A DNA stretch of 64,000 nt from Prosapia bicincta (lineage: Eukaryota; Arthropoda; Insecta; Hemiptera; Cercopidae). The translations under genes and the position numbers were made by a program. Positions 49,500 through 64,000 of the stretch are shown here, piece after piece (position 1 is the stretch's first letter; the number at the start of each line of letters is the position of its first letter). The notes beneath the pieces were generated by a model. That model did not search any database. It had not been told where the DNA came from and saw only the letters and a program-made list of their open reading frames with translations. The stretch is taken from the NCBI GenBank assembly GCA_036971475.1, contig JBAIZL010000002.1, positions 16,924,567 to 16,988,566 of the forward strand, in the 5' to 3' direction.

Positions 49500-52400
49500 T
49501 GCGTTTGGGACGCGCAGTAGCAACAGTGCACTGTCTAGACATGAATATACCTATAATGCATTCAGTTAGGATAGATTTGGTTTTAATTTTGTACAAAATT
49601 ACTATATACGTATATTAAAATATACCTATGAAGTATCCAGTTAGGATAGATTTGGTTGTAATTTTATACAACATTACTATATAGGTGTATTAAAATATAC
49701 CTACGAAGTATCCAGTTAGGACAGATTTGGTTGTAATTTTATACAATATTACTATATACGTTTATTAAAATATACCTATGAAGTATCCAGTTATAATAGA
49801 TTTGGTTGTAACTTTATACAATATTACTATATACGTATATTAAAATATACCTATGAAGTATCCAGTTATAATAGATTTGGTTGTAATTTTATACAACATT
49901 ACTATATAGGTGTATTAAAATATACCTATGAAGTATCCAGTTAGGATAGATTTGGTTGTAATTTTATACAACATTACTATATAGGTGTATTAAAATATAC
50001 CTATGAAGTATCCAGTTAGGATAGATTTGGTTGTAATTTTATAAAACATTACTATATACGTGTATTAAAATATACCTATGAAGTATTCAGTTATGACAGA
50101 TTTGGTTGTAATTTTATACAACATTACTATACAGGTGTATTAACATATACGTATGAAGTATTCAGTTAGGATAGATTTTGTAGTAATTTTATACAAAATC
50201 ACTATATACGTATATTAAAATATACCTATGAAGTATCCAGTTATAATAGATTTGGTTGTAATTTTATAAAACATTACTATATAGGTGTATTAAAATATAC
50301 CTATGAAGTATTCAGTTAGCACAGATTTGGTTGTAATTTTATACAAAATTACTATATACGTATATTAAAATATACCTATGAAGTATTCAGTTAGGACAGC
50401 TTTGGTGGTAATTTTATAGAACATTACTATATACGTATATTAAAATATACCTATAAAGTATCTAGTTAGGATAGATTTGGTTGTAATTTTATAAAACATT
50501 ACTATATAGGTGTATTAAAATATACCTATGAAGTATTCAGTTAGGACAGATTTGGTAGTAATTTTTTACAGAATCACTATATACATATTTTAAAATATAC
50601 CTATGAAGTATTCAGTTAGGACAGCTTTGGTGGTAATTTTATAAAACATTACTATATACGTATATTAAAATATACCTATAAAGTATCTAGTTAGGATAGA
50701 TTTGGTTGTAATTTTATAAAACATTACTATATAGGTGTATTAAAATATACCTATGAAGTATTCAGTTAGGATAGTTTTGGTAGTAATTTTATACAAAATC
50801 ACTATATACATATATTAAAATATACCTATGAAGTATCCAGTTATAATAGATTTGGTTGTAATTTTATAAAACATTACTATATAGGTGTATTAAAATATAC
50901 CTATGAAGTATTCAGTTAGGACAGATTTGGTTGTAATTTTATACAAAATTACTATATACGTATATTAAAATATACCTATAAAGTATCCAGTTAGGATAGA
51001 TTTGGTTGTAATTTTATACAAAATTACTATATACGTATATTAAAATATACCTATGAAGTATTCAGTTAGGACAGCTTTGGTGGTAATTTTATAGAACATT
51101 ACTATATACGTATATTAAAATATACCTATAAAGTATCTAGTTAGGATAGATTTGGTTGTAATTTTATAAAACATTACTATATAGGTGTATTAAAATATAC
51201 CTATGAAGTATTCAGTTAGGACAGATTTGGTAGTAATTTTTTACAAAATCACTATATACATATTTTAAAATATACCTATGAAGTATTCAGTTAGGACAGC
51301 TTTGGTGGTAATTTTATAAAACATTACTATATACGTATATTAAAATATACCTATAAAGTATCTAGTTAGGATAGATTTGGTTGTAATTTTATAAAACATT
51401 ACTATATAGGTGTATTAAAATATACCTATGAAGTATTCAGTTAGGATAGTTTTGGTAGTAATTTTATACAAAATCACTATATACATATTTTAAAATATAC
51501 CTATGAAGTATTCAGTTAGGACAGCTTTGGTGGTAATTTTATAAAACATTACTATATAGGTGTATTAAAATATACCTATGAAGTATTTAGTTAGGACAGA
51601 TTTGGATGTAATTTTATACAAAATTACTATATACCTATATTAAAATATACCTATGAAGTATCTAGTTAGGATAGATTTGGTTGTAATTTTATAAAACATT
51701 ACTATATAGGTGTATTAAAATATACCTATGAAGTATTCAGTTAGGATAGTTTTGGTAGTAATTTTATACAAAATCACTATATACATATTTTAAAATATAC
51801 CTATGAAGTATCTAGTTAGGATAGATTTGGTTGTAATTTTATACAAAATTACTATATACCTATATTAAAATATACCTATGAAGTATCTAGTTAGGATAGA
51901 TTTGGATGTAATTTTATACAAAATTACTATATACCTATATTAAAATATACCTATGAAGTATCTAGTTAGGATAGATTTGGATGTAATTTTATACAAAATT
52001 ACTATATACCTATATTAAAATATACCTATGAAGTATCTAGTTAGGATAGAATTGGATGTAATTTTATACAAAATTACTATATACCTATATTAAAATATAC
52101 CTATGAAGTATCTAGTTAGGATAGATTTGGATGTAATTTTATACAAAATTAGTATATACCTATATTAAAATATACCTATGAAGTATCTAGTTAGGATAGA
52201 TTTGGATGTAATTTTATACAAAATTACTATATACCTATATTAAAATATACCTATGAAGTATCTAGTTAGGATAGATTTGGATGTAATTTTATACAAAATT
52301 ACTATATACCTATATTAAAATATACCTATGAAGTATCTAGTTAGGATATATTTGGATGTAATTTTATACAAAATTACTATATACCTATATAAAAATATAC

Positions 52401-55400
52401 CTATGAAGTATCTAGTTAAGATAGATTTGGTTGTAATTTTATAAAACTTTACTATATAGGTGTATTAAAATATACCTATGAAGTATTCAGTTAGGGCAGA
52501 TTTGGTAGTAATTTTATACAAAATCACTATATACATATTTTAAAATATACCTATGAAGTATCTAGTTAGGATAGATTTGGTTGTAATTTTATAAAACATT
52601 ACTATATAGGTGTATTAAAATATACCTATGAATTATTCAGTTAGGATAGTTTTGGTAGTAATTTTATACAAAATCACTATATACATATTTTAAAATATAC
52701 CTATGAAGTATCTAGTTAGGATAGATTTGGTTGTAATTTTTTAAAACATTACTATATAGGTGTATTAAAATATACCTATGAAGTATTCAGTTAGGACAGA
52801 TTTGGTAGTAATTTTATACAAAATCACTATATACATATTTTCAATTATACCTATGAAGTATTCAGTTAGGATAGTTTTGGTAGTAATTTTATACAAAATC
52901 ACTATATACATATTTTAAAATATACCTATGAAGTATCTAGTTAGGATAGATTTGGATGTAATTTTATACAAAATTACTATATACCTATATTAAAATATAC
53001 CTATGAAGTATCTAGTTAGGATATATTTGGATGTAATTTTATACAAAATTACTATATACCTATATTAAAATATACCTATGAAGTATCTAGTTAAGATAGA
53101 TTTGGTTGTAATTTTATAAAACTTTACTATATAGGTGTATTAAAATATACCTATGAAGTATTCAGTTAGGGCAGATTTGGTAGTAATTTTATACAAAATC
53201 ACTATATACATATTTTAAAATATACCTATGAAGTATCTAGTTAGGATAGATTTGGTTGTAATTTTATAAAACATTACTATATAGGTGTATTAAAATATAC
53301 CTATGAAGTATTCAGTTAGGATAGTTTTGGTAGTAATTTTATACAAAATCACTATATACATATTTTAAAATATACCTATGAAGTATAGTAGTTAGGATAG
53401 ATTTGGTTGTAATTTTATAAAACATTACTATATAGGTGTATTAAAATATACCTATGAAGTATTCAGTTAGGACAGATTTGGTAGTAATTTTATACAAAAT
53501 CACTATATACATATTTTAAAATATACCTATGAAGTATTCAGTTAGGATAGTTTTGGTAGTAATTTTATACAAAATCACTATATACATATTTTAAAATATA
53601 CCTATGAAGTATCTAGTTAGGATAGATTTGGTTGTAATTTTATAAAACATTACTATATAGGTGTATTAAAATATACCTATGAAGTATTCAGTTAGGACAG
53701 ATTTGGTAGTAATTTTATACAAAATCACTATATACATATTTTAAAATATACCTATGAAGTATTCAGTTAGGATAGTTTTGGTAGTAATTTTATGCAAAAT
53801 CACTATATACATGTTTTAAAATATACCTATGAAATATCTAGTTAGGATAGATTTGGTAGTAATTTTATAAACATTACTATATAGGTGTATTAAAATATAC
53901 CTATGAAGTATTCAGTTAGGACAGATTTGGTAGTAATTTTATACAAAATCACTATATACATATTTTAAAATATACCTATGAAGTATTCAGTTAGGATAGT
54001 TTTGGTAGTAATTTTATACAAAATCACTATATACATATTTTAAAATATACCTATAAAGTATCTAGTTAGGATAGATTTGGTTGTAATTTTATAAAACATT
54101 ACTATATAGGTGTATTAAAATATACCTATGAAGTATTCAGTTAGGACAGATTTGGTAGTAATTTTATACAAAATCACTATATACATATTTTAAAATATAC
54201 CTATAAAGTATCTAGTTAGGATAGATTTGGTTGTAATTTTATAAAACATTACTATATAGGTGTATTAAAATATACCTATGAAGTATTCAGTTAGGACAGA
54301 TTTGGTAGTAATTTTATACAAAATCACTATATACATATTTTAAAATATACCTATGAAGTATCTAGTTAGGATAGATTTGGTTGTAATTTTATAAAACATT
54401 ACTATATAGGTGTATTAAAATATACCTATGAAGTATTCAGTTAGGACAGATTTGGTAGTAATTTTATACAAAATCACTATATACATATTTTAAAATATAC
54501 CTATAAAGTATCTAGTTAGGATAGATTTGGTTGTAATTTTATAAAACATTACTATATAGGTGTATTAAAATATACCTATGAAGTATTCAGTTAGGATAGT
54601 TTTGGTAGTAATTTTATACAAAATCACTATATACATATTTTAAAATATACCTATGAAGTATTCAGTTAGGACAGATTTGGTAGTAATTTTATACAAAATC
54701 ACTATATACATATTTTAAAATATACCTATAAAGTATCTAGTTAGGATAGATTTGGTTGTAATTTTATAAAACATTACTATATAGGTGTATTAAAATATAC
54801 CTATGAAGTATTCAGTTAGGATAGTTTTGGTAGTAATTTTATACAAAATCACTATATACATATTTTAAAATATACCTATGAAGTATTCAGTTACGACAGA
54901 TTTGGTAGTAATTTTATACAAAATCACTATATACATATTTTAAAATATACCTATAAAGTATCTAGTTAGGATAGATTTGGTTGTAATTTTATAAAACATT
55001 ACTATATAGGTGTATTAAAATATACCTATGAAGTATTCAGTTAGGATAGTTTTGGTAGTAATTTTATACAAAATCACTATATACATATTTTAAAATATAC
55101 CTATGAAGTATTCAGTTAGGACAGCTTTGGTGGTAATTTTATAAAACATTACTATATACGTATATTAAAATATACCTATGAAGTATTTAGTTAGGACAGA
55201 TTTGAATGTAATTTTATACAAAATTACTATATACCTATATTAAAATATACCTATGAAGTATCTAGTTAGGATAGATTTGGTTGTAATTTTATAAAACATT
55301 ACTATATAGGTGTATTAAAATATACCTATGAAGTATTCAGTTAGGATAGTTTTGGTAGTAATTTTATACAAAATCACTATATACATATTTTAAAATATAC

Positions 55401-58400
55401 CTATGAAGTATTCAGTTAGGACAGCTTTGGTGGTAATTTTATAAAACATTACTATATACGTATATTAAAATATACCTATAAGGTATCTAGTTAGGATAGA
55501 TTTGGTTGTAATTTTATAAAACATTACTATATAGGTTTATTAAAATATACCTATGAAGTATTCAGTTAGGATAGTTTTGGTAGTAATTTTATACAAAATC
55601 ACTATATACATATTTTAAAATATACCTATGAAGTATCTAGTTAGGATAGATTTGGTTGTAATTTTATACAAAATTACTATATACCTATATTAAAATATAC
55701 CTATGAAGTATCTAGTTAGGATAGATTTGGATGTAATTTTATACAAAATTACTATATACCTATATTAAAATATACCTATGAAGTATCTAGTTAGGATAGA
55801 TTTGGATGTAATTTTATACAAAATTACTATATACCTATATTAAAATATACCTATGAAGTATCTAGTTAGGATAGAATTGGATGTAATTTTATACAAAATT
55901 ACTATATACCTATATTAAAATATACCTATGAAGTATCTAGTTAGGATAGATTTGGATGAAATTTTATACAAAATTAGTATATACCTATATTAAAATATAC
56001 CTATGAAGTATCTAGTTAGGATAGATTTGGATGTAATTTTATACAAAATTACTATATACCTATATTAAAATATACCTATGAAGTATCTAGTTAGGATAGA
56101 TTTGGATGTAATTTTATACAAAATTACTATATACCTATATTAAAATATACCTATGAAGTATCTAGTTAGGATATATTTGGATGTAATTTTATACAAAATT
56201 ACTATATACCTATATAAAAATATACCTATGAAGTATCTAGTTAAGATAGATTTGGTTGTAATTTTATAAAACTTTACTATATAGGTGTATTAAAATATAC
56301 CTATGAAGTATTCAGTTAGGGCAGATTTGGTAGTAATTTTATACAAAATCACTATATACATATTTTAAAATATACCTATGAAGTATCTAGTTAGGATAGA
56401 TTTGGTTGTAATTTTATAAAACATTACTATATAGGTGTATTAAAATATACCTATGAATTATTCAGTTAGGATAGTTTTGGTAGTAATTTTATACAAAATC
56501 ACTATATACATATTTTAAAATATACCTATGAAGTATCTAGTTAGGATAGATTTGGTTGTAATTTTATAAAACATTACTATATAGGTGTATTAAAATATAC
56601 CTATGAAGTATTCAGTTAGGACAGATTTGGTAGTAATTTTATACAAAATCACTATATACATATTTTCAATTATACCTATGAAGTATTCAGTTAGGATAGT
56701 TTTGGTAGTAATTTTATACAAAATCACTATATACATATTTTAAAATATACCTATGAAGTATCTAGTTAGGATAGATTTGGATGTAATTTTATACAAAATT
56801 ACTATATACCTATATTAAAATATACCTATGAAGTATCTAGTTAGGATATATTTGGATGTAATTTTATACAAAATTACTATATACCTATATTAAAATATAC
56901 CTATGAAGTATCTAGTTAAGATAGATTTGGTTGTAATTTTATAAAACTTTACTATATAGGTGTATTAAAATATACCTATGAAGTATTCAGTTAGGGCAGA
57001 TTTGGTAGTAATTTTATACAAAATCACTATATACATATTTTAAAATATACCTATGAAGTATCTAGTTAGGATAGATTTGGTTGTAATTTTATAAAACATT
57101 ACTATATAGGTGTATTAAAATATACCTATGAAGTATTCAGTTAGGATAGTTTTGGTAGTAATTTTATACAAAATCACTATATACATATTTTAAAATATAC
57201 CTATGAAGTATCTAGTTAGGATAGATTTGGTTGTAATTTTATAAAACATTACTATATAGGTGTATTAAAATATACCTATGAAGTATTCAGTTAGGACAGA
57301 TTTGGTAGTAATTTTATACAAAATCACTATATACATATTTTAAAATATACCTATGAAGTATTCAGTTAGGATAGTTTTGGTAGTAATTTTATACAAAATC
57401 ACTATATACATATTTTAAAATATACCTATGAAGTATCTAGTTAGGATAGATTTGGTTGTAATTTTATAAAACATTACTATATAGGTGTATTAAAATATAC
57501 CTATGAAGTATTCAGTTAGGACAGATTTGGTAGTAATTTTATACAAAATCACTATATACATATTTTAAAATATACCTATGAAGTATTCAGTTAGGATAGT
57601 TTTGGTAGTAATTTTATGCAAAATCACTATATACATGTTTTAAAATATACCTATGAAATATCTAGTTAGGATAGATTTGGTAGTAATTTTATAAAACATT
57701 ACTATATAGGTGTATTAAAATATACCTATGAAGTATTCAGTTAGGACAGATTTGGTAGTAATTTTATACAAAATCACTATATACATATTTTAAAATATAC
57801 CTATGAAGTATTCAGTTAGGATAGTTTTGGTAGTAATTTTATACAAAATCACTATATACATATTTTAAAATATACCTATAAAGTATCTAGTTAGGATAGA
57901 TTTGGTTGTAATTTTATAAAACATTACTATATAGGTGTATTAAAATATACCTATGAAGTATTCAGTTAGGACAGATTTGGTAGTAATTTTATACAAAATC
58001 ACTATATACATATTTTAAAATATACCTATAAAGTATCTAGTTAGGATAGATTTGGTTGTAATTTTATAAAACATTACTATATAGGTGTATTAAAATATAC
58101 CTATGAAGTATTCAGTTAGGACAGATTTGGTAGTAATTTTATACAAAATCACTATATACATATTTTAAAATATACCTATGAAGTATCTAGTTAGGATAGA
58201 TTTGGTTGTAATTTTATAAAACATTACTATATAGGTGTATTAAAATATACCTATGAAGTATTCAGTTAGGACAGATTTGGTAGTAATTTTATACAAAATC
58301 ACTATATACATATTTTAAAATATACCTATAAAGTATCTAGTTAGGATAGATTTGGTTGTAATTTTATAAAACATTACTATATAGGTGTATTAAAATATAC

Positions 58401-60345
58401 CTATGAAGTATTCAGTTAGGATAGTTTTGGTAGTAATTTTATACAAAATCACTATATACATATTTTAAAATATACCTATGAAGTATTCAGTTAGGACAGA
58501 TTTGGTAGTAATTTTATACAAAATCACTATATACATATTTTAAAATATACCTATAAAGTATCTAGTTAGGATAGATTTGGTTGTAATTTTATAAAACATT
58601 ACTATATAGGTGTATTAAAATATACCTATGAAGTATTCAGTTAGGATAGTTTTGGTAGTAATTTTATACAAAATCACTATATACATATTTTAAAATATAC
58701 CTATGAAGTATTCAGTTAGGACAGATTTGGTAGTAATTTTATACAAAATCACTATATACATATTTTAAAATATACCTATAAAGTATCTAGTTAGGATAGA
58801 TTTGGTTGTAATTTTATAAAACATTACTATATAGGTGTATTAAAATATACCTATGAAGTATTCAGTTAGGATAGTTTTGGTAGTAATTTTATACAAAATC
58901 ACTATATACATATTTTAAAATATACCTATGAAGTATTCAGTTAGGACAGCTTTGGTGGTAATTTTATAAAACATTACTATATACGTATATTAAAATATAC
59001 CTATGAAGTATTTAGTTAGGACAGATTTGAATGTAATTTTATACAAAATTACTATATACCTATATTAAAATATACCTATGAAGTATCTAGTTAGGATAGA
59101 TTTGGTTGTAATTTTATAAAACATTACTATATAGGTGTATTAAAATATACCTATGAAGTATTCAGTTAGGATAGTTTTGGTAGTAATTTTATACAAAATC
59201 ACTATATACATATTTTAAAATATACCTATGAAGTATTCAGTTAGGACAGCTTTGGTGGTAATTTTATAAAACATTACTATATACGTATATTAAAATATAC
59301 CTATAAGGTATCTAGTTAGGATAGATTTGGTTGTAATTTTATAAAACATTACTATATAGGTTTATTAAAATATACCTATGAAGTATTCAGTTAGGATAGT
59401 TTTGGTAGTAATTTTATACAAAATCACTATATACATATTTTAAAATATACCTATGAAGTATTCAGTTAGGACAGCTTTGGTGGTAATTTTATAAAACATT
59501 ACTATATACGTATATTAAAATATACCTATAAAGTATCTAGTTAGGATAGATTTGGTTGTAATTTTATAAAACATTACTATATAGGTGTATTAAAATATAC
59601 CTATGAAGTATTCAGTTAGGATAGTTTTGGTAGTAATTTTATACAAAATCACTATATATATATTTTAAAATATACCTATGAAGTATTCAGTTAGGACAGC
59701 TTTGGTGGTAATTTTATAAAACATTACTATATACGTATATTAAAATATACCTATGAAGTATTTAGTTAGGATAGATTTGGATGTAATTTTATACAAAATT
59801 ACTATATACCTATATTAAAATATACCTATGAAGTATCTAGTTAGGATAGATTTGGTTGAAATTTTATAAAACAATACTATATACGTGTATTAAAATATAC
59901 CAATGAAGTATTCAGTTATGACAGATTTGGTTGTAGTTTTATACAACATTACTATATAGGTGTATTAAAATATACCTATGAAGTATCCAGTTAGGACAGA
60001 TTTGGTTGTAATTTTATACAATATTACTATATACGTATATTAAAATATACCTATGAAGTATCCAGTTAGGATAGATTTAGTTGTAATTTTATAAAACATT
60101 ACTATATACGTGTATTAAAATATACCTATGAAGTATTCAGTTATGACATATTTGGTTGTAATTTTATACAACAATACTATACAGGTGTATTAACATATAC
60201 CTATGAAGTATCCAGTTAGGACAGCTTTGGTGGTAATATTATACAACATTACTATATACGTATATTAAAATATACCTATAAAGTATCCAGTTAGGACAGA
60301 TTTGGCTGTAATTTTTTACAACATTACTACGTACCTATATTAGGA
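49500..60345. repeat. 75-bp satellite array, about 144 copies, with 3,825-bp higher-order duplication
   Basis: TATACCTATGAAG recurs every 75 bp (for example 49621, 49696, 49771). The monomer also holds CAGTTAGGATAGATTTGG, GTAATTTTATACAAAAT and TCACTATATAC. Four variants differ at the end (GGTGTATT, CGTATATT, CATATTTT and CCTATATT before AAAATATACC) and alternate in local patterns. Two long blocks, about 51646-55470 and 55471-59295, match at an offset of 3,825 bp, which is 51 monomers, including private variants (GAATTATTCAG at 52629 and 56454; TTTTCAATTATACC near 52830 and 56655; TATGCAAAATC at 53791 and 57615). The outer copies are more diverged. All frames contain stops, so it is non-coding. 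It probably sits in the dpr 5' intron or flank. Confidence 0.97.
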
Positions 60346-61309
60346 ACCTTCGTATAATGCGTAAGTACCTAAAACTTAAATCAAAGTAAAAACTTGTTTA
60401 TTACACCTTGCTATGTTTTAATCTTTAAACAATTTTTGTCAATAGTACTAACTTCGTTCTAGATTCATGCGAGGTGAATGACTTGACATAACAAACTAAT
60501 CCAAACTTTCAAACCGCATCTACAACATAGTTTCAATAATTTAAATTTGGAACTAAATTAAACATTTATTGAAATATTTACAAAATTAATTTTAAAACTT
60601 TTCGACAGACACAATACAAATATTATGTTTATCAAATTCAATGTCTCTTTCAGAAGATTTTTGTTTTAACTCAACTCGGGCGAAACAACGAATGTCGTAT
60701 CTCGTCAAGTCTGTGCCTTTTGTTTGGAGATTAAATTCAAGGGCTGTGTAAATATTTGTAAGGGTTGATGTATCGAAGGGATGAAACGACCTTCATCAAA
60801 GCGAGGGTGTTTATATTTTATCTGAATGCGGGGGAGCAAATGAAAAAAGTCCTCTGTGCAAGGATTTCGTATGAAGAGACTTTTGAATTAAATTCTCACA
60901 TTACTGAAGGGAGGTTGAGGAGGAGGGTTGAATATTAAATAATAGTATTTATATGTGTGTCAATGGTGCAGAGGGTAGTAAGCTATTCTTTTTTGTACTT
61001 TAATACCAGCTGAAATATGAATCACTTTCCTCTTTATTTATATTTTTGGAACGCAAAGAGATTTAATATTAATTTGACGATAAACACATGTCCTTTGTAA
61101 AAGTTTGTGTAAATAAAAATATCATTTTATTCTGTGTTTATCTTAACATTTTATGTACTTAATTTATCTATTTGTACTTTAAAAAGAGACTCCAAATATT
61201 TCAACGTACTCTCTTGAGTATTTAATGAACACACATAGATTTTAAAGTAATTTCTCTCTAATATATAAAAATTAACACATATCTTTCCATTTCAAAATAA
61301 TTTAATACA
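60346..61309. other. Unassigned sequence
   Basis: No gene, RNA or repeat recognised. Confidence 0.45.
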
Positions 61310-62210
61310 TTTTTAAGTGAAAACTTTTACAGCGACGCCTACAAAACTTATTAAACGGACATAAACATACAATTTCTTGTCAGTATAATTTCCGTCAGAT
61401 TAATAGCGTCAGTATAAGTTCCATCACGTTACGCTTTGAGTCACCTCAAAGTGACTGAAATGATAACTTATTTTTTCGTATATTAGCTGATTTTATTGAA
61501 CATTATGTTCTTAAACAACTGTTTTAGCACATAGGTTATGTTACATTATTTATTGAACAACGAGTTTCTATTATTTAATAATTGTTAAGGAATAATATGA
61601 AAACATTAAATCAATTCTTTCATAGGCCATCATAGAAAACTGTATTTTAGTTACTATTTATTAATAAATACAATTATTATAAATATGTGTAGCCTACGTA
61701 TGGCAGAATCACAACATTAACTGACAAAATTGTAAGCGAGATTAATTTTTACATTATATTAATGAATTAATATTTGAAAAAAAAACTGTATTAACATCAA
61801 GGGCCATTCACTACAAGTTTAAAATATATTTAAACGTGAATGGATGAATAAAAAGTATTTTATTTACGATTGAAAACACAAGATAAAATATACCCTTATC
61901 TTTATTAAAATGTAAGGAAAGTGTAAACCTATAGTAGGGACTAAAACAGGGTATTATTAAATAGTTGATATAAATATAATAATTTATTAAGATTTTATAA
62001 ATCTCAATACCAATAATTCAGTGTAACGATAGTAATAAGTTGTTCATTTTTAATCCAATTTTTCAACCTGTAAAGGACGTTCCTTCTAATGCGCGTCTGG
62101 TATCAAATGCTTAGATAATTTCTCATTAAGCAATATTGATTGTTTTTCTCAATACAAAATTTCTGTAGACGTGGCTATAAGAGTTTTCACTTCTGTCGCC
62201 ACGCCCCTTA
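61310..62210 (+). repeat. Dispersed repeat family B, copy 2, with a family A fragment
   Basis: Same block order as 45590-46110. Positions about 61755-61880 carry the right-hand half of MITE family A (TGTATTAACATCAAG, CACTACAAGTTTAAAATATA, GTGAATGGATGAATAAAAAG, TATTTTATTTACGATTG), which is absent at the same place in copy 1. It may be a nested insertion. Confidence 0.72.
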
Positions 62211-62992
62211 GTGTCAAAATCTGATTGCTTTTATTTAAATTTCCCGTTCATCACTTCCGCTTGTTTTCTTAAAATAATAAACTTTTGACAGTATAAGAAA
62301 TATTAAAATATGTGTTTTTTTTAAATTAAATATACTATATTTGTGATACACGTTTTAATACAAATTCACATTTTCAAATTATTTACACTTTTCTTGCCCT
62401 AAATTTATCCGTCCAAAAACCGGAAATGAACTGCTTTCAGTTTACGGCCTCCAACAAAGGCAGTCAATTTGTTCTGCAGAATTAATCATCGAAATGTCTA
62501 AAAACACGCCATGATGGATGCGGGTTTATTAGTTTGTCATTGGGGATATGGAAATTGATGAATGGTGTAAGCCCTTTGAGGAGGGGGGGTAAATGTTTTT
62601 TAATAGACGTGAAAAGGCTTGATTGATAGTGGCCCATTGAACGGGTCGCTAATCGTGGCTTTAAACTGGTTATTTTAAAAGATTTTTTCATAAATGTGAT
62701 GGCTATAACAAATTTCTATAAGCATCTGGTTTGGAGACGTATATTTCAACCAATCAGTGGAAAGATTTTCTAGCCCCTAAGTTCGTGAATATGCACAGTC
62801 GCGTACCGACCAATAACATAAACATTTTTATGTTTTATCATGATTATATATTCAATTTGTAACAATAAAACATTCCAGCACACACTACCATTTATTTCTC
62901 TCTCTTTTCAAATTCCAGTATATTAAATTGCGTACAAATTATTTCTCTTTGTCCTCGATTTAAATATTATAGTAGAGTCTAAACGTTACGCG

Positions 62993-63049
<57 letters not shown>

Positions 63050-64000
63050 CATCACTATTGTCAATAAGAATAAAAATAGGAAATGACTACTATATCTATT
63101 GAACACAATTCAGTAAGGAATTAGATACAAATACTCTTTTCTTTCTCATACTACGCATTCATGCATGTAAAATGCACACTACTTCCCTCTGTTCTGGACT
63201 ACAATATATTCCAGTAAAAAGAAAATAATCTACGTTCTCCTAACTTTTCCTTTTTGGATAAATTACAGAATTATTGGGCGGACTGAGACTTTGTATGAAT
63301 TAACTATAGTAAGACCATTGTTTTTACCGTTCTACGCACAGGATACCTGTGAAAAAAAGGCTCGACCCGCGTCATCTCTCTAAAAATGAATATCCCATTG
63401 ACTAGAAGGAGGAAGTAGTATATCATTCAAAGAATAGTTATTTTATTCAATCATTATTCAACATTGAATCAAGTCAAACCGAACAATGAATAAATCCAGC
63501 AACATTTTGGAAATTGAATCAATATAATGACACAAATATGTGCGCTGAATATTCTGCAGCCAACCATTAAGTGGTCTGAGTAACAAACCGGCGCACATAT
63601 TCAGAACAACACAATGTTCCGTGACGTAAATTGTACATAATGACTCGCCCTCCCCGACCAAACTCCCTTCATAACCTCACTTTATGTAAGCTTAATTTAT
63701 TTCTGTTGTAAATTATCTCGGCGGGGAATCAGAAATAATGGCATTGTTAAGCCGAACAGAATCCTGAAATATGGGGATATGGTTTTTTGTTCTTGTAAAA
63801 AAATTTGCTGCTGCTCGGCGACCTGTTGACTTGTAATGCTATTTTAGTTGCTCGTTAGTTTGCATTGCAGATAAATGTGTAACGGGTGACGGTAGAGGCT
63901 GTGAATCATGAAATTGCCTAAGCGATATCTGTGCACGACCGTTTGTATCTAGAGCTCGTTGTAGCAGTGGGGAACTGTCACAAGCTAGTCAAAACACACT
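62211..64000. other. Unassigned sequence to the window edge
   Basis: No recognised gene. Minus-strand ORFs of 69 and 67 codons (62482-62691 and 63458-63661) have no family features and could not be tied to a missing dpr exon. Confidence 0.4.
62990..63047. repeat. (GC)n(GT)n microsatellite
   Basis: CGGCGCGCGCGCGCGCG runs into about 40 bp of GT. Confidence 0.95.

Noticed and set aside
49500..60345. Regularly spaced repeat as a CRISPR or coding array
   Set aside because: No spacers, every frame is stopped in each monomer, and the host is an animal.

Overview
This is animal nuclear DNA, almost certainly from an insect: AT-rich, dense in microsatellites and transposon relics, and holding one recognisable host gene with spliced exons. 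That gene is a member of the dpr family (defective proboscis extension response; two-immunoglobulin-domain neuronal surface proteins known from insects). I cannot name the species. The repeat and transposon content is compatible with a hemipteran or another large-genome insect, but that is a guess.

Host gene: dpr lies on the minus strand. Its last four coding exons are at 32937-33148, 30296-30506, 26746-27045 and 18012-18118. Splice sites and phases agree at all three internal junctions. They encode the end of the N-terminal linker, Ig1 split over two exons, Ig2, and a short hydrophobic tail that looks like a GPI-anchor signal. The exon(s) with the start codon and signal peptide were not found in the 30 kb upstream and are probably beyond the right edge. 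If so, everything from 33 kb to 64 kb is 5' intron, including a 10.8 kb satellite array.

Layout: 0-7.5 kb is non-coding, with a hAT-like MITE, a long palindrome, a tRNA-derived SINE relic, a (GT)n array and a 75-bp minisatellite. 7.7-11.35 kb is a broken I-superfamily LINE (endonuclease, reverse transcriptase, RNase H). 12-17 kb holds low-complexity and tandem repeats, including a 24-bp minisatellite open in several frames on both strands. 18-33 kb is the dpr exons, with introns holding a deleted hAT element, copies of a MITE family, a foldback element and a 200-bp tandem repeat. 35.0-37.05 kb is a pair of decayed Penelope-like retroelement copies in inverted orientation. 39.5-49 kb holds a 91-bp tandem array, a hAT MITE with target-site duplication, more MITEs and a 343-bp near-perfect palindrome. 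49.5-60.35 kb is the 75-bp satellite with a 3,825-bp (51-monomer) higher-order duplication. 60.35-64 kb is mostly unassigned.

The most interesting signal is a set of hammerhead-ribozyme-like cores (CUGANGA ... GAAA with matching helices) in the Penelope-like element's 3' region and in separate palindromic repeats at 24 kb and 49 kb, with a weaker one at 1.8 kb. Hammerhead motifs in Penelope-like elements are established. The palindromic organisation, and the shared unpaired U between the core and helix II, deserve a check. The most plausible previously undescribed items are the roughly 485-bp MITE family with seven or more copies and the satellite's higher-order structure.
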